Below are positions 48,430-61,009 of a stretch of DNA of 64,000 nt, one piece after another. The stretch covers positions 23,524,449 to 23,588,448 of the forward strand of contig NC_037590.1 of the NCBI RefSeq assembly GCF_003073045.1, in the 5' to 3' direction. The DNA comes from Pomacea canaliculata. Taxonomy: Eukaryota > Mollusca > Gastropoda > Architaenioglossa > Ampullariidae. The position numbers were made by a program, and so were the translations under genes. The notes under the pieces were generated by a model. The model did no database searches. It had not been told where the DNA came from and worked only from the letters and a program-made list of their open reading frames with translations. Within the stretch, counting starts at the first letter, position 1; each line of letters opens with the position of its first letter.

Positions 48430-49168
48430 CAGTCAAATCTCTCTACTATGCCACCCCGCTACTATGCCACTCTCGGTATTATGCCACTTTTGCTCGGTCC
48501 CGACTATAAATTCAATGTAAAAAAAATTTACTATGCCACCCCCTACTCTCGCTACTATGCCACTTTTGTGTGACTGTTAAAAGACACAAGTTGTGAAATT
48601 CCGCGCAGTGCTCGATTATTATACTGTACGGTAGTGTGGGACATGGCAGTTAGGTGGGATGGAACATAGCACGCACACAGGGAGGGTGGAGGCTGGCAAT
48701 GTGGGGGGGGGGTGGTCGCTGGCTGGGTGACAGTCACGTGACAGAGGGAAGGTGTGAGGGGGTCGACTAGCGACAGGATGCAGGTGCGCGGATGTGGTTG
48801 GGAGGGGTGGAGGATGAAGAGGTGAGGGGGAGAATGAGAGGAGACAGCTAGCGAAGCCGACGATTCTTGAGAGCTTTGGACCAGACCTGGGCAAAGGCCT
48901 CCTGTCTCTGACCGGCCCGCCCGCCAGTATATATACTATACATACAGTATTGGGTAAAACTGAGTTAACTATATTAGTCCGGCCCTCTAAAACCATCCCA
49001 ATTTCTCATGCTGCCCCTTGGGAAAATTAATTGCCCACCCCTGCTTTGGACTGACGAGTAACTTGAACAAATAAAGCCGTTTTTACGAACCCTCTCTACT
49101 ATGCCACTCTCGCTACTATGCCACTTTTGCTCGGTCCCGGTAGGTGGCATAGTAGCGAGATTTTCCTG
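48430..49168. mobile_element. pogo/Tigger-like MITE flanked by TA
   Basis: The left end CAGTCAAATCTCTCTACTAT and the right end (reverse complement) CAGGAAAATCTCGCTACTAT are inverted repeats flanked by TA at 48428-48429 and 49169-49170. Subterminal blocks repeat CTACTATGCCAC many times in both orientations, with GCTCGGTCCCG in both arms. CAG ends, a TA target and CTCGCTA-type termini fit the pogo branch of Tc1/mariner. There is no transposase. The element is interrupted by the hAT MITE at 48882-49043; without it the copy would be about 570 bp. Confidence 0.75.
48882..49043. mobile_element. 162-bp hAT MITE nested in the pogo-like element
   Basis: A perfect 8-bp duplication CTTTGGAC lies at 48874-48881 and 49044-49051. 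The ends are CAGACCTGGGCAA and, in reverse complement, CAGGGGTGGGCAA. This is a separate hAT family from the one at 22328. Nesting shows it arrived after the pogo-like copy. Confidence 0.85.
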
Positions 49169-49196
49169 TACACAATTAATTGATGAATTCTGTTTT

Positions 49197-49390
49197 GAAT
49201 TAATAAAATAACAAATGCAAAATCTATAAAGCGCATACTCACACTCTTAAGGAGCATAAGGAACAAGAACAATAACGAAACATGGACAGCATATATATAT
49301 ATGATCGAGGGACAGGAAAACAAATAACATATATGAACTATATATATATATAAGAAGAAAAAAAAATCAAATACAAAAAACGCTAATTAA
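49197..49390 (-). repeat. Dispersed SINE-like repeat, copy C
   Basis: The minus strand shows the same blocks as copies A and B: TTGTTTTCCTGTCCCTCGAT, TGCTGTCCATGTTTCGTTAT, CCTTAAGAGTGTGAGTATGC and GCGCTTTATAGATTTTGC, with (TA)n expansions. It directly abuts the pogo-like MITE. Confidence 0.6.
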
Positions 49391-49663
49391 GATCGATCGA
49401 TCGGAACTAAATATAACAGGAACTATGGAGTAAAGAACAAGCACTGAATTGTTTAAGTATAGGATGCATTGTATAGCTATAGCTAATGCATTCTAGATGT
49501 AAGTAAACAGAATTGAATGGTATAAATATCGAATGCATTCTAGCTGTAGCTATATATATAGAGAGAATGAATTGAAGATGCATGATATATATATAGCTAG
49601 AAAGATAATTATAGAAAAAGATAATTATAGAAAATTGCCCTCTTGGCGCCCCATATTCTATAG

Positions 49664-50248
49664 CAGCGGTTCTCAACCTGTGGGGCGCGACCCCCTGGGG
49701 GGTCGCGACGTGCCTACAAGGGGGTCGCGAAGGTGGTCCTTTTTTAAAAGTTTCTTATACCGGTATTAGTGAAATTAGCTTAGATTGCTGACTCCCCTCT
49801 CCCTCTCCAGCAATGAAAGTTCTGTTGCCATTTTCAACTTCGTATATGTGTGAGCAAGGATTTTCAGCATTAACAGCACTGAAGTCGAAATACAGAAATC
49901 GTGTGGACGCAGAGGCTGAGCTGCGAATAGCAGTGGGTACGAACATCGCACCCAGGTTCGCTTCTCTATGCAACAGCAAGCAGGCTCAACCTTCTCATTA
50001 ATCAAAGTGAGTGTCCAATAAAATAATATTTATTAGCACCGCAGAATTTGCTTTAGTAAAATTTCATTAACAGTTATATTTCTTGCAGATACGAACTTTG
50101 TTCTCCGTTGTTGATTTCCTCGACGCGGCGTTCGAGGTTAACTAAGGCTCCCCCCCCCCCTTCCTCCACCGACCTAGCTGGCTAAGGGGGTCGCGGACGT
50201 ACCGGTGTCCGTCAGGGGGGTCGTCACAAGTAAAAGGTTGAGAACCGC
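49664..50248 (+). mobile_element. Internally deleted hAT element with transposase remnant
   Basis: The left end CAGCGGTTCTCAACC and the right end GGTTGAGAACCGC form an inverted repeat, followed by GGGGTCGCGA-type subterminal motifs on both sides. Such ends are typical of Charlie/ZBED5-like hAT transposons. At about 585 bp it keeps only the 3' end of the transposase gene. No clear 8-bp duplication was found. Confidence 0.75.
49813..50001 (+). pseudogene. hAT transposase C-terminal (hATC) fragment
   Basis: The 62-codon frame shows the dimerisation-domain block YMCEQGFSALTALKSKYRNR and ends in KQAQPSH plus stop, as in ZBED5/SCAND3-type hAT transposases. The BED finger and catalytic core are missing, so it is a remnant. 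Confidence 0.8.
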
Positions 50249-50259
50249 ATATTGTTGGG

Positions 50260-51790
50260 GCCGTTTCGCTGTCCGTTTCCCCTTCCATTACCGTGCACGC
50301 ATTTGGCACAAAATTTCAGCAGTAATTAAGCGATCGAAGTGGTGTACGTGGGCACTGCATGCATAGGGGGCCCCTGGTACATATAGTAGTGTATAATATG
50401 GTTCAAACACTTGCTTGTCAACATTCCAGAGAGACCCTGTGTAGGTTCAGATTTCGTCTGTCGAGACACTTTCTATATGCGATACCTGTTCACAATTAAA
50501 GCTGAAAGTCAGGAGTTTTCTCTGGGTGCTACGTACGGTTTTCTTCTCCATCGATCCCCTCATACGGCGAAATCACCTCTATCCTGATAGAGGGTATACT
50601 TTCCAAAGTATCAGCTAACCAACTGCGCTGTACTATGGTCGGGTCTATAGTTCCAGCTCCTGCCAAAGATTGTTGCAAAGCCCGGAGATGCCCGGAGATT
50701 GGTGTGCCCCGCTCAGTCATCTCCAAGCGGCACCTTGACGGTGTGAGGCATGGACGTGAGATATCAGTTTGTGGTGTACGTGAGGCGCAGCAGTCTCAGT
50801 ACGTGTTGCTGCCTGAAGAGCAACTGACCGTCGGACCCATCATAAAGCCGCGTGACGGTTTGTGTATTTTCTACTGTTGCTGAGATCCTTCTGATGCTGC
50901 ACGTTATTTTCCTTACAACCTCCGGACCAGCGCTGAACAATCAACGCACAATTATGCAATGAGTGACCTGTTAGAGAGGGGAAAAAAAAAAGACTTGTTG
51001 TCCCCCTTGTTTGTCGTCCTCCGTTAAAAGGCCTCGTTACAAGATGGTTGGTTGATTTGATATGAAAGTGCTTCCACCTTATGGCGATTTCGCACTATTT
51101 CGGGAGTGGGGGGGGGGGGACCGGAGTACCCAGAGAAAACCTCCGACGCCCAGCCCTGTGGACAGGTGTCACAAACTCAAAATCTTTCGTTTCCATTTAA
51201 TTAGTTCCACGTCGCAGTTTGCGATAGTTTGTATTCGTGAGGCTTGGCCAGCCCCGTGTCTGACGGTGTGGAGTTTTTTTTCTTTCTTCTTCTTCTTCTT
51301 TGTGTGAGGCATTTTACCTTTTTTTTAAAATTTTGTCTTTTGTGTTAATGAGTGTCCTTGTATCGATATATATATTGGTCTCGCTCGTTAGCGGTTCGAC
51401 TGGTTGTCGTCCCCATCCGACCGAGCAAGTGACTGTGGGTTGCAGTGTCCGGCTACACCGGGGGCGTTACGCAACAACCTGCATCAGCATTATTCACTGT
51501 TCTACACTGCCCGAACTCTTGTGTTATGTTTTCTCCGGTATCTTTGATTTTATGTAAAAGACATCAAACTCACTTGTCTGAGTGTTCGTCTACCTTAGGT
51601 AGAGGATTTTACCGCAAAAGACAATGGACACCAGTTGGGGTTCCTAAAGGACACATTAATAAGTCTGGCTGACTAACCTTATAAAGGTATCTTGTAAATT
51701 TTTGTTGTTAGCCATGTGTTAAAAATGACCGCTGAAATTACGGTGGCATAATACTCGTGGAATTTGACACAGGTCAGTAAACAGACTGAC
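50260..51790. other. Spacer with SINE-like sequence, no gene seen
   Basis: GGTTCAGATTTCGTCT near 50441-50456 resembles the B-box region of the SINE at 24270. ACCGGAGTACCCAGAGAAAA near 51120 matches a motif I remember as common in invertebrate repeats. Short frames such as 51300-51557 carry no recognised domain. Confidence 0.35.
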
Positions 51791-51816
51791 CAAACAAAAA
51801 AATGCTGTATCACAAA

Positions 51817-51822
51817 CTTTAT
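51817..51822 (-). terminator. Poly(A) signal of the NF-kappaB gene, candidate
   Basis: TTTATT on plus (AATAAA on minus) lies at the left edge of the long AT-rich stretch that follows the NF-kappaB coding exons. Confidence 0.4.
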
Positions 51823-54355
51823 TCATGTCAAGCTTTAAAAAAAAACACACACACACACAATCTCCCACAATCATGGACACATGACCGGAGCTGTAATAGC
51901 TCACATAAAATAGCCTGAACGAAAAGTGTTCACAGGAACTGAGTGGTACTGCACAGTCGCAAGAGGGTCAAAGTTGAGTCTTCTGTCCCTGTATTAAAAT
52001 GGCAACAAGTTGTAGTCCTTATAACTTGAAAAAAATAAATCTGAGCACTCATGTTTTCAGTATTTGTCAGGACAGATAAAAGTTTTCTTAACATGTAAAT
52101 GCTTGCTTCAAAAACAGACTTGTCCCTGCTTCTTCATATCCCTTTTGACTGATCCCTGCAAACCTTCTTTTCACCATATATTTTCTTTTTTGTTAATGAC
52201 AGAAAATTCTATCATTCATGTCATCTTTAATACCTATTATAAAACTTGACCAACATTACTGTGCACATCATACTCACTTTTCTTTCCTACAAGCAATCTT
52301 GCCAGGCTATACATGACATAGGTGAATTATAAATCGTAACATGACTTTGCTAAACACACTTGTGATTGAACATACACTCATACTCTTGCACACAAATGCA
52401 TCCATCAACATAGATACTAAATGCATACAAATAAATTGTTTAAGGAATTGTTTCGAATTTAAATAAAAATTGCAAAACATCATCTAAATGCGCTCCCATT
52501 TTCTTGTTTAAAAAGCAGAAACAAGTGCCTAAATCATTTTCATTTATCTACAATGATTTTGAACAACATAAAAAATGAAAAGAGACTCCCTGAAATATCA
52601 ATGACTCACGTTTGATATTCATCTGATTAAAATCTTAATTCGATATAAACTATTCGGTTAAAAAAAATGAAATGGTGTAGAACATGTTTAATGGTGAAAG
52701 AAGACATACAGAGAGTGAGAGAGAGGCATGTATACAGTTGAGCTGAAAAATAATTGCAGCAATCAAGTATTTGCCTTAATGAGTCCAGAAGGCAAAATGT
52801 TCATCCTAATTATGTTATTATTTCTAATGGTTGAATGTGTTATGTCTTAATAGGCAGTGTAAACATTAATTTGACCAGTAATCAGCCACCTCCACATTTC
52901 TACCCAAGTTAACTCAAGACATCGCTCCCTAACTTTATCTGTCCATCACCTTTTTTTATATTCCCAAATCTCTCTCCTATCATTTATATAGTAATCATGA
53001 TGTAAAAGCTACATCAACATTTCAAAAAGAAGTGTCTAAACAGTGTTGTTGTGCTCTTTAGTCAAGGAGCTTTCATTAAGAATGTTTACCAGGTCAATAC
53101 TGTGTATCTACAATTTAGAGAAATTTATTGTGATTTATGCTTAAGTATTAAAAAGTGTTCTTTACAACTCTTTCCCCACCCATCATACTCTTAACCATTA
53201 TGTAAGCTTTTCTCGTTACTCTCAATTGTATCAAAGTTTAAACTTGTATTGTCATTATTCTTGAAGCTTATATGCCTCTTTTTATGCAACTTTAACTCAT
53301 TCAATCTTACTGAATCCTGTCTATCCATTCAAAGTTCCTAATTTTGTAAGACTTGAATTTAAATACATTTAGAGCCATTTCACTATAGGGATGGCACCAT
53401 CTGCAGCTACATCCCCGCACTATATGTTTTTTGTTTTTATTATCTTCCCTGATTATTATTATTATTCTCACTGAGACACCATCAGATTTTATTCAATTAA
53501 TCTGCATCGTGGCTGCTTAGCATTCACTTTGCAATGTAATGATACTTCACTTGGCAGTTCCAGACTATAACAGTCATGTCAAGTGTTTCAGTCCCATCTA
53601 CTCAGAGATTTGTCAGACTTTTCAAATAATGAGACTTCAAACTAACAACCAAAAAGTAATCTTATTCTTCTGAGAACCACAATGTCACAGCTTATTAAAC
53701 TGCTCCCTGACATGTGTAAGTAGGTTGAAGATGCATTCCACACAATCATGCTGCTAATGGCAAGCAGGTAAACCAAGCAAAAACATTGTTTGTTGCCACA
53801 CACACACAAAAACATTTTGTCCTTGACATGTTCTTAACAATTTATGCAGAAAAACATCCTGGGCAGTTTTACTATATCTCTACTTAAAATGTACAAAATG
53901 TAATCTACAACTGCTCAATTGTCATTATAAGATTAACATGATCAATTATAACCCAATAACTCCGGAGTCCATCAGTGAATGGTGCAGACTGTGTTTATCT
54001 TTGACAGCACCTGAAACTCAAGCAAAGTTACAATTACACAAGTTGTTTCACAACAATTATAATGTTTAACAAATCTCTCTTTCTGCCTCTCACGCACAAC
54101 TATTTTGGGGAAGGGGGGAAATAACATTTAGAATAATCTCCAAAAGGAGGTTATGGAGCACTTCTAAAAAATTTATCAACTGCCTGATTCCTGTTAAATT
54201 TCTAATACAGCCACTAGCATGATTCGATGATATCTAAGCAAAGTACTTTCAGAAACCTTAATTTTAACAGGATGCATTTGACTTTTACACTCACATTATG
54301 TAAATAGCAATCTTTGAAAAACTTATAAAAATACAATAAAACATTCTTAAATGTT
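51823..54355 (-). other. Probable long 3' UTR of the NF-kappaB gene
   Basis: These 2.5 kb of AT-rich sequence lack any supported frame or element ends. The composition is uniform up to the last coding exon, and an AATAAA signal lies at its far end, so a single terminal exon with a long UTR is the simplest reading. A spliced alternative cannot be excluded. Confidence 0.45.
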
Positions 54356-57300
54356 TCAATTAAAATATGCACAATGAGGAAAACAGTTACCAGCAAGGGC
54401 TCTGTCAATGATCTCTACAGCATCTTCTCGACCCATGGATCGAAGGCAGTCCCTCAGCTGACTGATCTTACCATCTGCAGTCTAAACAGTTAAAAAATGT
54501 CATATTTAGGGAAGACAGATAAAGTAGGAGATTCCCCTAAAAGCAGATCTCATTCTCATGTAGCCAAAATACCTCATCCATTATGCAGCTGAGTAAAAAA
54601 CCTTGAACTGTAACAAGTTAAACTGCACACCTCATGGTAATCCAACAAGAAGCGGGTAGGGCTGGTACCACTGCATCCCATAACTTCCAAAGCTGTTATG
54701 AGGTTATCATAACCCAGCTTTGCTGCCAGTGTGAAGACATCTTTGTCAGTAGCAATTTTATCCAGCAGCATGGACAGTTCCACACGAGTTGGATAAAGAA
54801 GCTGTTCCATGTCACCTAAATAACATTTTTTTAATAAAACCTGGATAATTAGACTTCTTGAACAAAGAACTATTTTGAATATATATATATTTGTCCATGG
54901 ACCCTTTTCAATCTATCAGCAACTTGGTCTTTCTAAAGCAATTAAAAACAAAACAAAAACAGAACCTTAAAAGCTAGATACCAACATTAAGAGCTGCAGT
55001 TGCCGTGTTAACATCTTTTAACAACTTTGGGGAAACTTTCGTGGAATAAAATCTGTGATTGTTTCTCACCAAGTGCAACAGACATGGGTATGCTTGCCAG
55101 ACCACTGTCACAGGTTGACTTGATGGTGATAGCACTGTCTGTTACACAGTCCTCCTGTAAATCACTGGTGGTTGAAGTGTGGTCATCTTGCACAAGGTAC
55201 TGGTCACCTTTCAACACACGGATTATCTGTGGACACATTGTACTTGAGGTTGTTCTAAAATATTTCAAAATATGAACAAATGAAAAGTGATAGGGTTGAA
55301 AGATGGGAAGCAAGCACCTAGACTATCCTATTTGTTAATTTAGCGGTCCTGTTCATGCAGAATTAAATTCTTGAAACAAAAAATAAAAACTAAATTCTGA
55401 CAAATGATCCTTTTTTCCTGTAAACACATCTCTGAAAGACCATCTTTGGCTATGAGCTCAACTCTGACAGACCATCTTTGAGCATAAATCATAAACTGTT
55501 TTCTTTGCAAAGCATTAAACTGTACTTGGCAACTGTAACAAACCTTGTCATTTCCTGCTGCATAGTCAATGGGCTGCAGTCCTCTCTGACATCTCCGTGG
55601 ATGGTTATCTTCCAACTCTTCTGATTCTGAATCTGCTGCTTTTTCATCTTCCGATGGCACCTCCTCATTTTCCAAGTCTGGGTTTGCCCCAGCTGTCATT
55701 AATAAAGCAACCATACCAATGAGACCTCGTCCACAAGCAATGTGAAGAGGTGTGTTTCCGTCAAAACATCTGGCATTGACATCTGCATTGGCCTGCAAAA
55801 TACCCAGACACCATTTAAATCTGTACGTGTGCTTCACTGAAACATATGCACGCACATATTACCAAAACTAACTTTCTGAAGCCTTTTCAGCAAAAAAATA
55901 TATATATACACATCTATTTTAAAGAAATGATAAAATGTCAGTTTTTATGCTGAAAAGTGAACAGTACTCACTTCCATGAGAAGATAGCCAGCCACAGGCA
56001 AATCATCTAACTCTACTGCATGATGCAAGGCAGTGCGACCACTTTTTCCATCTGGCACATCAACATTGGCACATCCATGAACCAGTATTTTTAGCATGTC
56101 AACATTACCACTTTGAGCAGCAAGGTGCACAGGTGTGTAACCTACAAGCATAATACTTCATTGTCATATTCTTTTGTGCAAAGATAATCAACCAATAATC
56201 ATTGCATTTCTTTCCCCTCAAAAAAGGTAATTTCTTGAGAAACTTGACCACGAAAATCAGACATCTGTAACACGTAGAAATAATAACAATTACCCTCATA
56301 ATTCAGATAGTTGAGCTCAGGGAATGGTTTCGCAGTTGTTACCCCTGGTCGAAGGTATTTCACAAGAGCTCTAAGTGCTTCAGTAGAGCTGTTCATGACA
56401 GCAAGATGTGCAGGTGTGTTGCCATTCCTGTCAGCCAGAGATGGGTCTGCACCTGCATGCAGGAGCATCTCAATGACAAGAGGTTCCTGCATGATTGCAG
56501 CTAAATGCAGAGGCGTCTGTAACAAAGGGACACTTCAATGTAAAAAGTCTATCATCACTGAAAAGACCATGTCATTTATAATATAATGTTTATTTATCAA
56601 TTTGACAACAAGGCAAATGAAACAACAACTGTACCTTCAAATTGTATGTGTGAGTATATGTTAGTATTTATAGGCAGTCTAGAAGTGATGGAATAAATGA
56701 ATTAATATAGTAAGAATGATGAAGGGAAGGGAAAGGAAAGTTTAATGACACCAAAAATTACTGTTTTCTTCTCATATAACAAAGATGTAGATTATAAGGT
56801 CTTTGTCTGGTATTTCAAAAGGTATTGAATATTGGATAAAACTCATTTTATTTTGAACATACCTGTCTCAGGTAGTTGTAGGTATTTATTGCAGCCCTTG
56901 CATTAGGAAGTGTGGTCATCACATCAAGAAGATGCTGTAGTGTCTCAAGTTGGTTGTTGATGATTGCCAAGTGAATGGGCCTGGAAGAGAAGAGTGGCCT
57001 AACCCTTGATTTAGATCTTAATTTTGAGGGATAGCACTGCCTCTGTTTTATAAACAATGCATTTTACATCTACAAAGCTTCAAAGAAAGGATGTATCCAT
57101 GGAATATTCTTTAGTAAAACTCATCAAATTCATGTATTCTAAAACTCTTTGACCAATCTATCAACTGTTAATAATAATAAACTCATGCCAACTTTTGAAC
57201 TGCACAATGGTGGTACAGTTGACTCTGGGGATAATGCCTCTCTCCTAGTTAATCATTTCTAAATCCCTTTGCCTGACGCTGCATGCATCACATCAGTATT

Positions 57301-59298
57301 GTATATTTCGAAAATATTTCTTTTGTTTACCAACAATTAAAACTGTTTTTAAATACATAGCCTTTAGCAGTCGTGCTTTATATTCTTAAGAGACTGGAAC
57401 ATACTAGTGCACTTGTGTATATATGTGTGTGTGTGGGAGGACAAGACTGAAACAGAGATTAAATACAAATACCCACTTACAAATCTCCATTTTCATTCTT
57501 CACCATGGTGAGATGACGTTGCACCATTAACAGGTAACGCACATCTCCTGTCTCAGAGTAGTCCTGCAATGCTCGCACTGTTCGAGCTGTGATTCGTTCC
57601 ATGATTCTCTTCACAACTGCTGTGGCTTCTTTAACTGGCTTGGAAGCAATTTCTTGCTTTGCTAGAAATTTCAAATATTTCAATGGAAACTTTCACTAAA
57701 TAGGCATTATCTCCCTTTAAGACATTGTTTAATGCATTTAGGGCATCTTAAATATTAATGGTACTCTTTAAAGTGGCAAGTTGTCTTGATTGTGTTTAAA
57801 AAAAAAAAACTAATTAAAATTGATTTTGTTCATGTTTATAACTTCCTCTGCTTTAAGCTGAGCACTGGTGATGTGTGGAACTTTAAGGTCAACCTACTGG
57901 CCACCATATATATTGTGCCTCCATCTACTCATTGTGGTCAGATGACACTGTTATAGACAGTCGTGCAAAGCTTGGCCTTAATTTGATGTTGGACCACATT
58001 CTAGTTTAACCCTTGACAGTCATAAAAATTAGATAAATTTTAATGTGTGCTGTGCTATTTCAATATGCACTCTAAAATTGGTTACTGAAATCCTATACAT
58101 TTTTAGAACAATTCCCCTACACAAATGTAGTGTTTTAGATGAAATGTGATCACCTTGTCTGTTTGGTTCTGTCATATATCCCAGTTCAGTTTCAGCCTTC
58201 CTGGGCATCCCTTCATCTCTCATGGAAGTTTCTTCAGACACTTCAGAAAATCCTTCATCTGTTCTCACACCTTCCGATATAGGAGGTTCACTTGTCTTTG
58301 TTAGTGAAGCAGTATCTATTGAAGAGTTCCTCTCTTTTTTAGAGCTTATATCAGTTACCGACATTGTCGATGTTGGTGACAATGGGATTTCATTTACTTC
58401 TCCTTCCTGTGTCATACTAGCATTTGTAGAACTTAACACAGAATCTGCTCTTTCAAAAACAACATCATCTACGGTCAAGCTTGTCCCAGACATGTTTGGC
58501 GTCACTGCTACGTTGTTTGCCTTTTCTTTTCTGCCAGCTTGTGTGCCGATGCTGCTGTCTGGCTGGAATGATCCTCGTGAAGAAACAGAGCTAGAAGGTG
58601 GTGAGTTTCCCTGCTGAGGTTTGTTGCAACTTGCATATTTTGATGACACGGAGGACAAATCAAGACTGGAGACTAGACCTTTTGATAAATGTGTAACTGT
58701 GCTCTGGACAGAAGGTCGAAGTGAATGAGGAGCTGCATCCATCTCTAAATCACCTGCTAATGGCCCAGACCACATCATTGGATCGTAATAGGGGCTTGGA
58801 AATGCACTTTGGTTAGAGTCGTCTGTTGAAGTTTGATCAGGGCTATCAGTGTGCCGGGCAAACTCCTCTTTAACAACTGAAAAGTACAATTTGATATAAG
58901 TGGTCCAAAAACAGTAATTCCTATTTGCTTTAATCTTTTGCTATCTTGGAACTTTACTTGGATACAAATAATAAATTACTTTAAATGCCATGACCTAAGA
59001 AAGAATAATATTTAAGTTGTCCTTTCTTTAAGATACTAGCTACCAGAATAACCAAAGTAAACAATGATTGTTCAAGAGTTACTGCTATTCCATTTCACAC
59101 ACTTTATAAAAACAACAAAAATTTATATCTTAAAACATACATATTTTCTCTTTCTTTTTCTAGCACACACACAAAATATCCTAATCTCAGAATGTAAAGG
59201 GCTGATGTCTGATCACAATCATCATTTCATTTTTTATTTTATTCACAACTTACCTTGCTCCACCGTGGCTGGAAGGACACCTAACTGGTCAACAATGT
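54356..59298 (-). CDS. NF-kappaB p105/p100 orthologue, C-terminal part
   Basis: Ten exons in transcript order: 59298-59254, 58876-58154, 57661-57481, 56980-56863, 56516-56294, 56141-55972, 55792-55544, 55226-55070, 54815-54631 and 54481-54356. All phases agree. The part seen (about 725 residues) comprises a Ser/Thr-rich linker (58876-58154), about seven ankyrin repeats (NENGDLPIHLAI, TPLHLAAIMQ, YTPVHLAAQSGNVDM, SGRTALHHAVELDDLPVAGY, NTPLHIACGRGL), an acidic insert, a CDSGLAS degron and a death domain from GDMEQLLYPTR to QLRDCLRSMGREDAVEII. Human p105 has matching NGDSVLHLAI, SGRTALHLAV and AQGDMKQL. Ankyrin repeats hold the Rel dimer in the cytoplasm until signal-induced processing. The Rel homology exons lie beyond the window. 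No glycine-rich stop region is visible. The last codons (54390-54356) are intronic if the weak GTAACT donor is used. Confidence 0.92.
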
Positions 59299-59818
59299 CT
59301 GTTGAAGGAATAAAGCACATACCAGAAGTTTTGTTAATAGCACATAGACATTGAGCTTTTTACAGCCATTGAATTATGTTAGTATAAGAAATATGGCATA
59401 AGACGATTTCTGCCAATTAGTTATTTTTAATTATAACTGATTTGTTCTTCTTTTATTCATTATTAATGTTGTTTTTAAATGGGTGAATTTCATGCCTACA
59501 TAGTTGATTTTGAATATCAAGATCATATCCCAAAAGATTTAAATATATGGACAGCATCAAATCCCTATCTCTCTTTATTTTCACTTGATAAATTAGTAGA
59601 AGTAATTTACCTGACAAAAATTCTAAAAGAAAATGCACGCGTAACTATCTGTCTAGAAATATTCAGACTGTGATAAAAATAACTTTAAAAGGATGAGTTT
59701 GCACAATGATCTGCTACTATCATGCACAGCTGAAAGGTAAAAATTCAGCAAGACTAGCATTTCAATCATTTAATCTGCATGCAGCAACAGTGAAATCAGT
59801 TAACAGGTTGATGTGCCC
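59299..59818 (-). other. NF-kappaB intron left of the retrotransposon
   Basis: AT-rich intron sequence with no exon recognised. The Rel-homology exons must lie right of 64000, so this intron contains the Ty3/gypsy insertion. Confidence 0.45.
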
Positions 59819-60843
59819 TGTAACGGATAAGTACTTAGTAGAGGGGGTTAGGAGGGAAGATCGACAACCGTGGTTGATCTGATTTAGCGTAGTGGGCTGG
59901 AAGTTGTTTGCCCTTGAGCAAATGACGTAAACTGGGACGTCAAAATAAGGTGACGTAAAAGATAGAGGAAAATAACGTTAGAGAAAATAACGGTGGGCAG
60001 AGAGCAGACGGCGGAACAAAAGTTGGAGCTGGTGGATTTTTCTCGGGACTTTCTCGCAACTGCTGCGACAGCGGAAAAAGTATTACGGGAAGTAATACCG
60101 TGGGTAAACTACAGGTGGATGTACTTCACAGGTCGTGAGTCACTGTAGTCCGTGTTCGCACCGTGGGGAGCTCTGTGGCTTGGGCATCCCAGTTTCTTGG
60201 CGGGGTCAAGAAACTAAACACTGGTATCAGCGAGAAAAGAACAGAAAACTTGGTGCAAGACTGGGGCACCGACTTCCATCTGTCGCCTGGAAGGGGCAGC
60301 TCTTCACAGCCTGAGAGTAAGCGCCGGTGGAGGAAAGGTTTTCCTCCCGGCCTTCAGCGAATCTAACATCATCCGGCCAAACATCTAGGAGGCGGCCGCA
60401 TGCGCAAGATCGAGACGTCTGCTTATAAACTGTGGGTACTGTGAAAAACCATTTATTTTCAATCATAAATAGACTTCGTGGAAAGAAGATCAGTGGGATT
60501 AATTGGAATAGAGGACTTGGGAGGGTCTCAAAGACTTTAAAATAAGAGGTTGATGTTTCATCGGGAGCGAACATTGGGTTCTTCATCAGTGACAATAATT
60601 TAGGAGAGTCGATTTTATTGTTACTTTAATATTATGTGGGATGAATGATAACATATTGGTAATACATCTTGTGTGGCGAATGAAGGAGTGAATCTATGAG
60701 TGTGGATTTTTGCCTTTGTTTCATTTGACTTTGTATTTGATTTGAATAATTATTTGTGCCTCTAAGAAGGTACGCCACCCTCAAGCGATCAGGATATTTT
60801 GGTTTGTGGAAAGAATGCGCATGTCTGCGGACGGTCCGTGACA
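59819..60843 (+). repeat. 5' LTR of a Ty3/gypsy element (limits approximate)
   Basis: The right edge is set by the primer-binding site at 60847, with CA at 60842-60843 as the expected LTR end. The left edge is a guess at TGTAACGG (59819), where AT-rich intron sequence gives way to different composition. A TATA-like CTTATAAACT occurs near 60422. The 3' LTR is outside the window, so neither length nor target duplication can be confirmed. Confidence 0.5.
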
Positions 60844-60846
60844 TCT

Positions 60847-60865
60847 TGGTGACCCCCGACGTGAT
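60847..60865 (+). other. Primer-binding site complementary to tRNA-Trp
   Basis: TGGTGACCCCCGACGTGAT matches the complement of the 18 3'-terminal bases of eukaryotic tRNA-Trp, with one extra C in the C run. It sits three bases after the presumed LTR end, the normal place for a minus-strand primer site. Confidence 0.7.
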
Positions 60866-61009
60866 CGCTTTAGGGTGAGGCGGTACTAGGCGAGGTGGTT
60901 TACAAATATTGTACAAAAGGTATTATTAGTACTGTATCTGGTGGATTATTTTTGACTACTCTTGTTTTGCCATCGTAGGGTACATTTCTTTAAATTGTTC
61001 TTGAGAGAC

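Noticed and set aside
53388-53415. Possible extra terminal coding exon of the NF-kappaB gene on the minus strand
   Set aside because: Phase would fit after the GTAACT donor at 54390, but the acceptor lacks a pyrimidine tract and adds only about ten unconserved residues; a single terminal exon is simpler.
58222-58617. 131-codon plus-strand frame
   Set aside because: It lies antisense to the NF-kappaB linker exon, whose frame fits splice phases on both sides.
59453-59673. Frames on both strands near the retrotransposon, considered as Rel homology exons
   Set aside because: Neither shows Rel-domain motifs; they look like AT-rich intron sequence.
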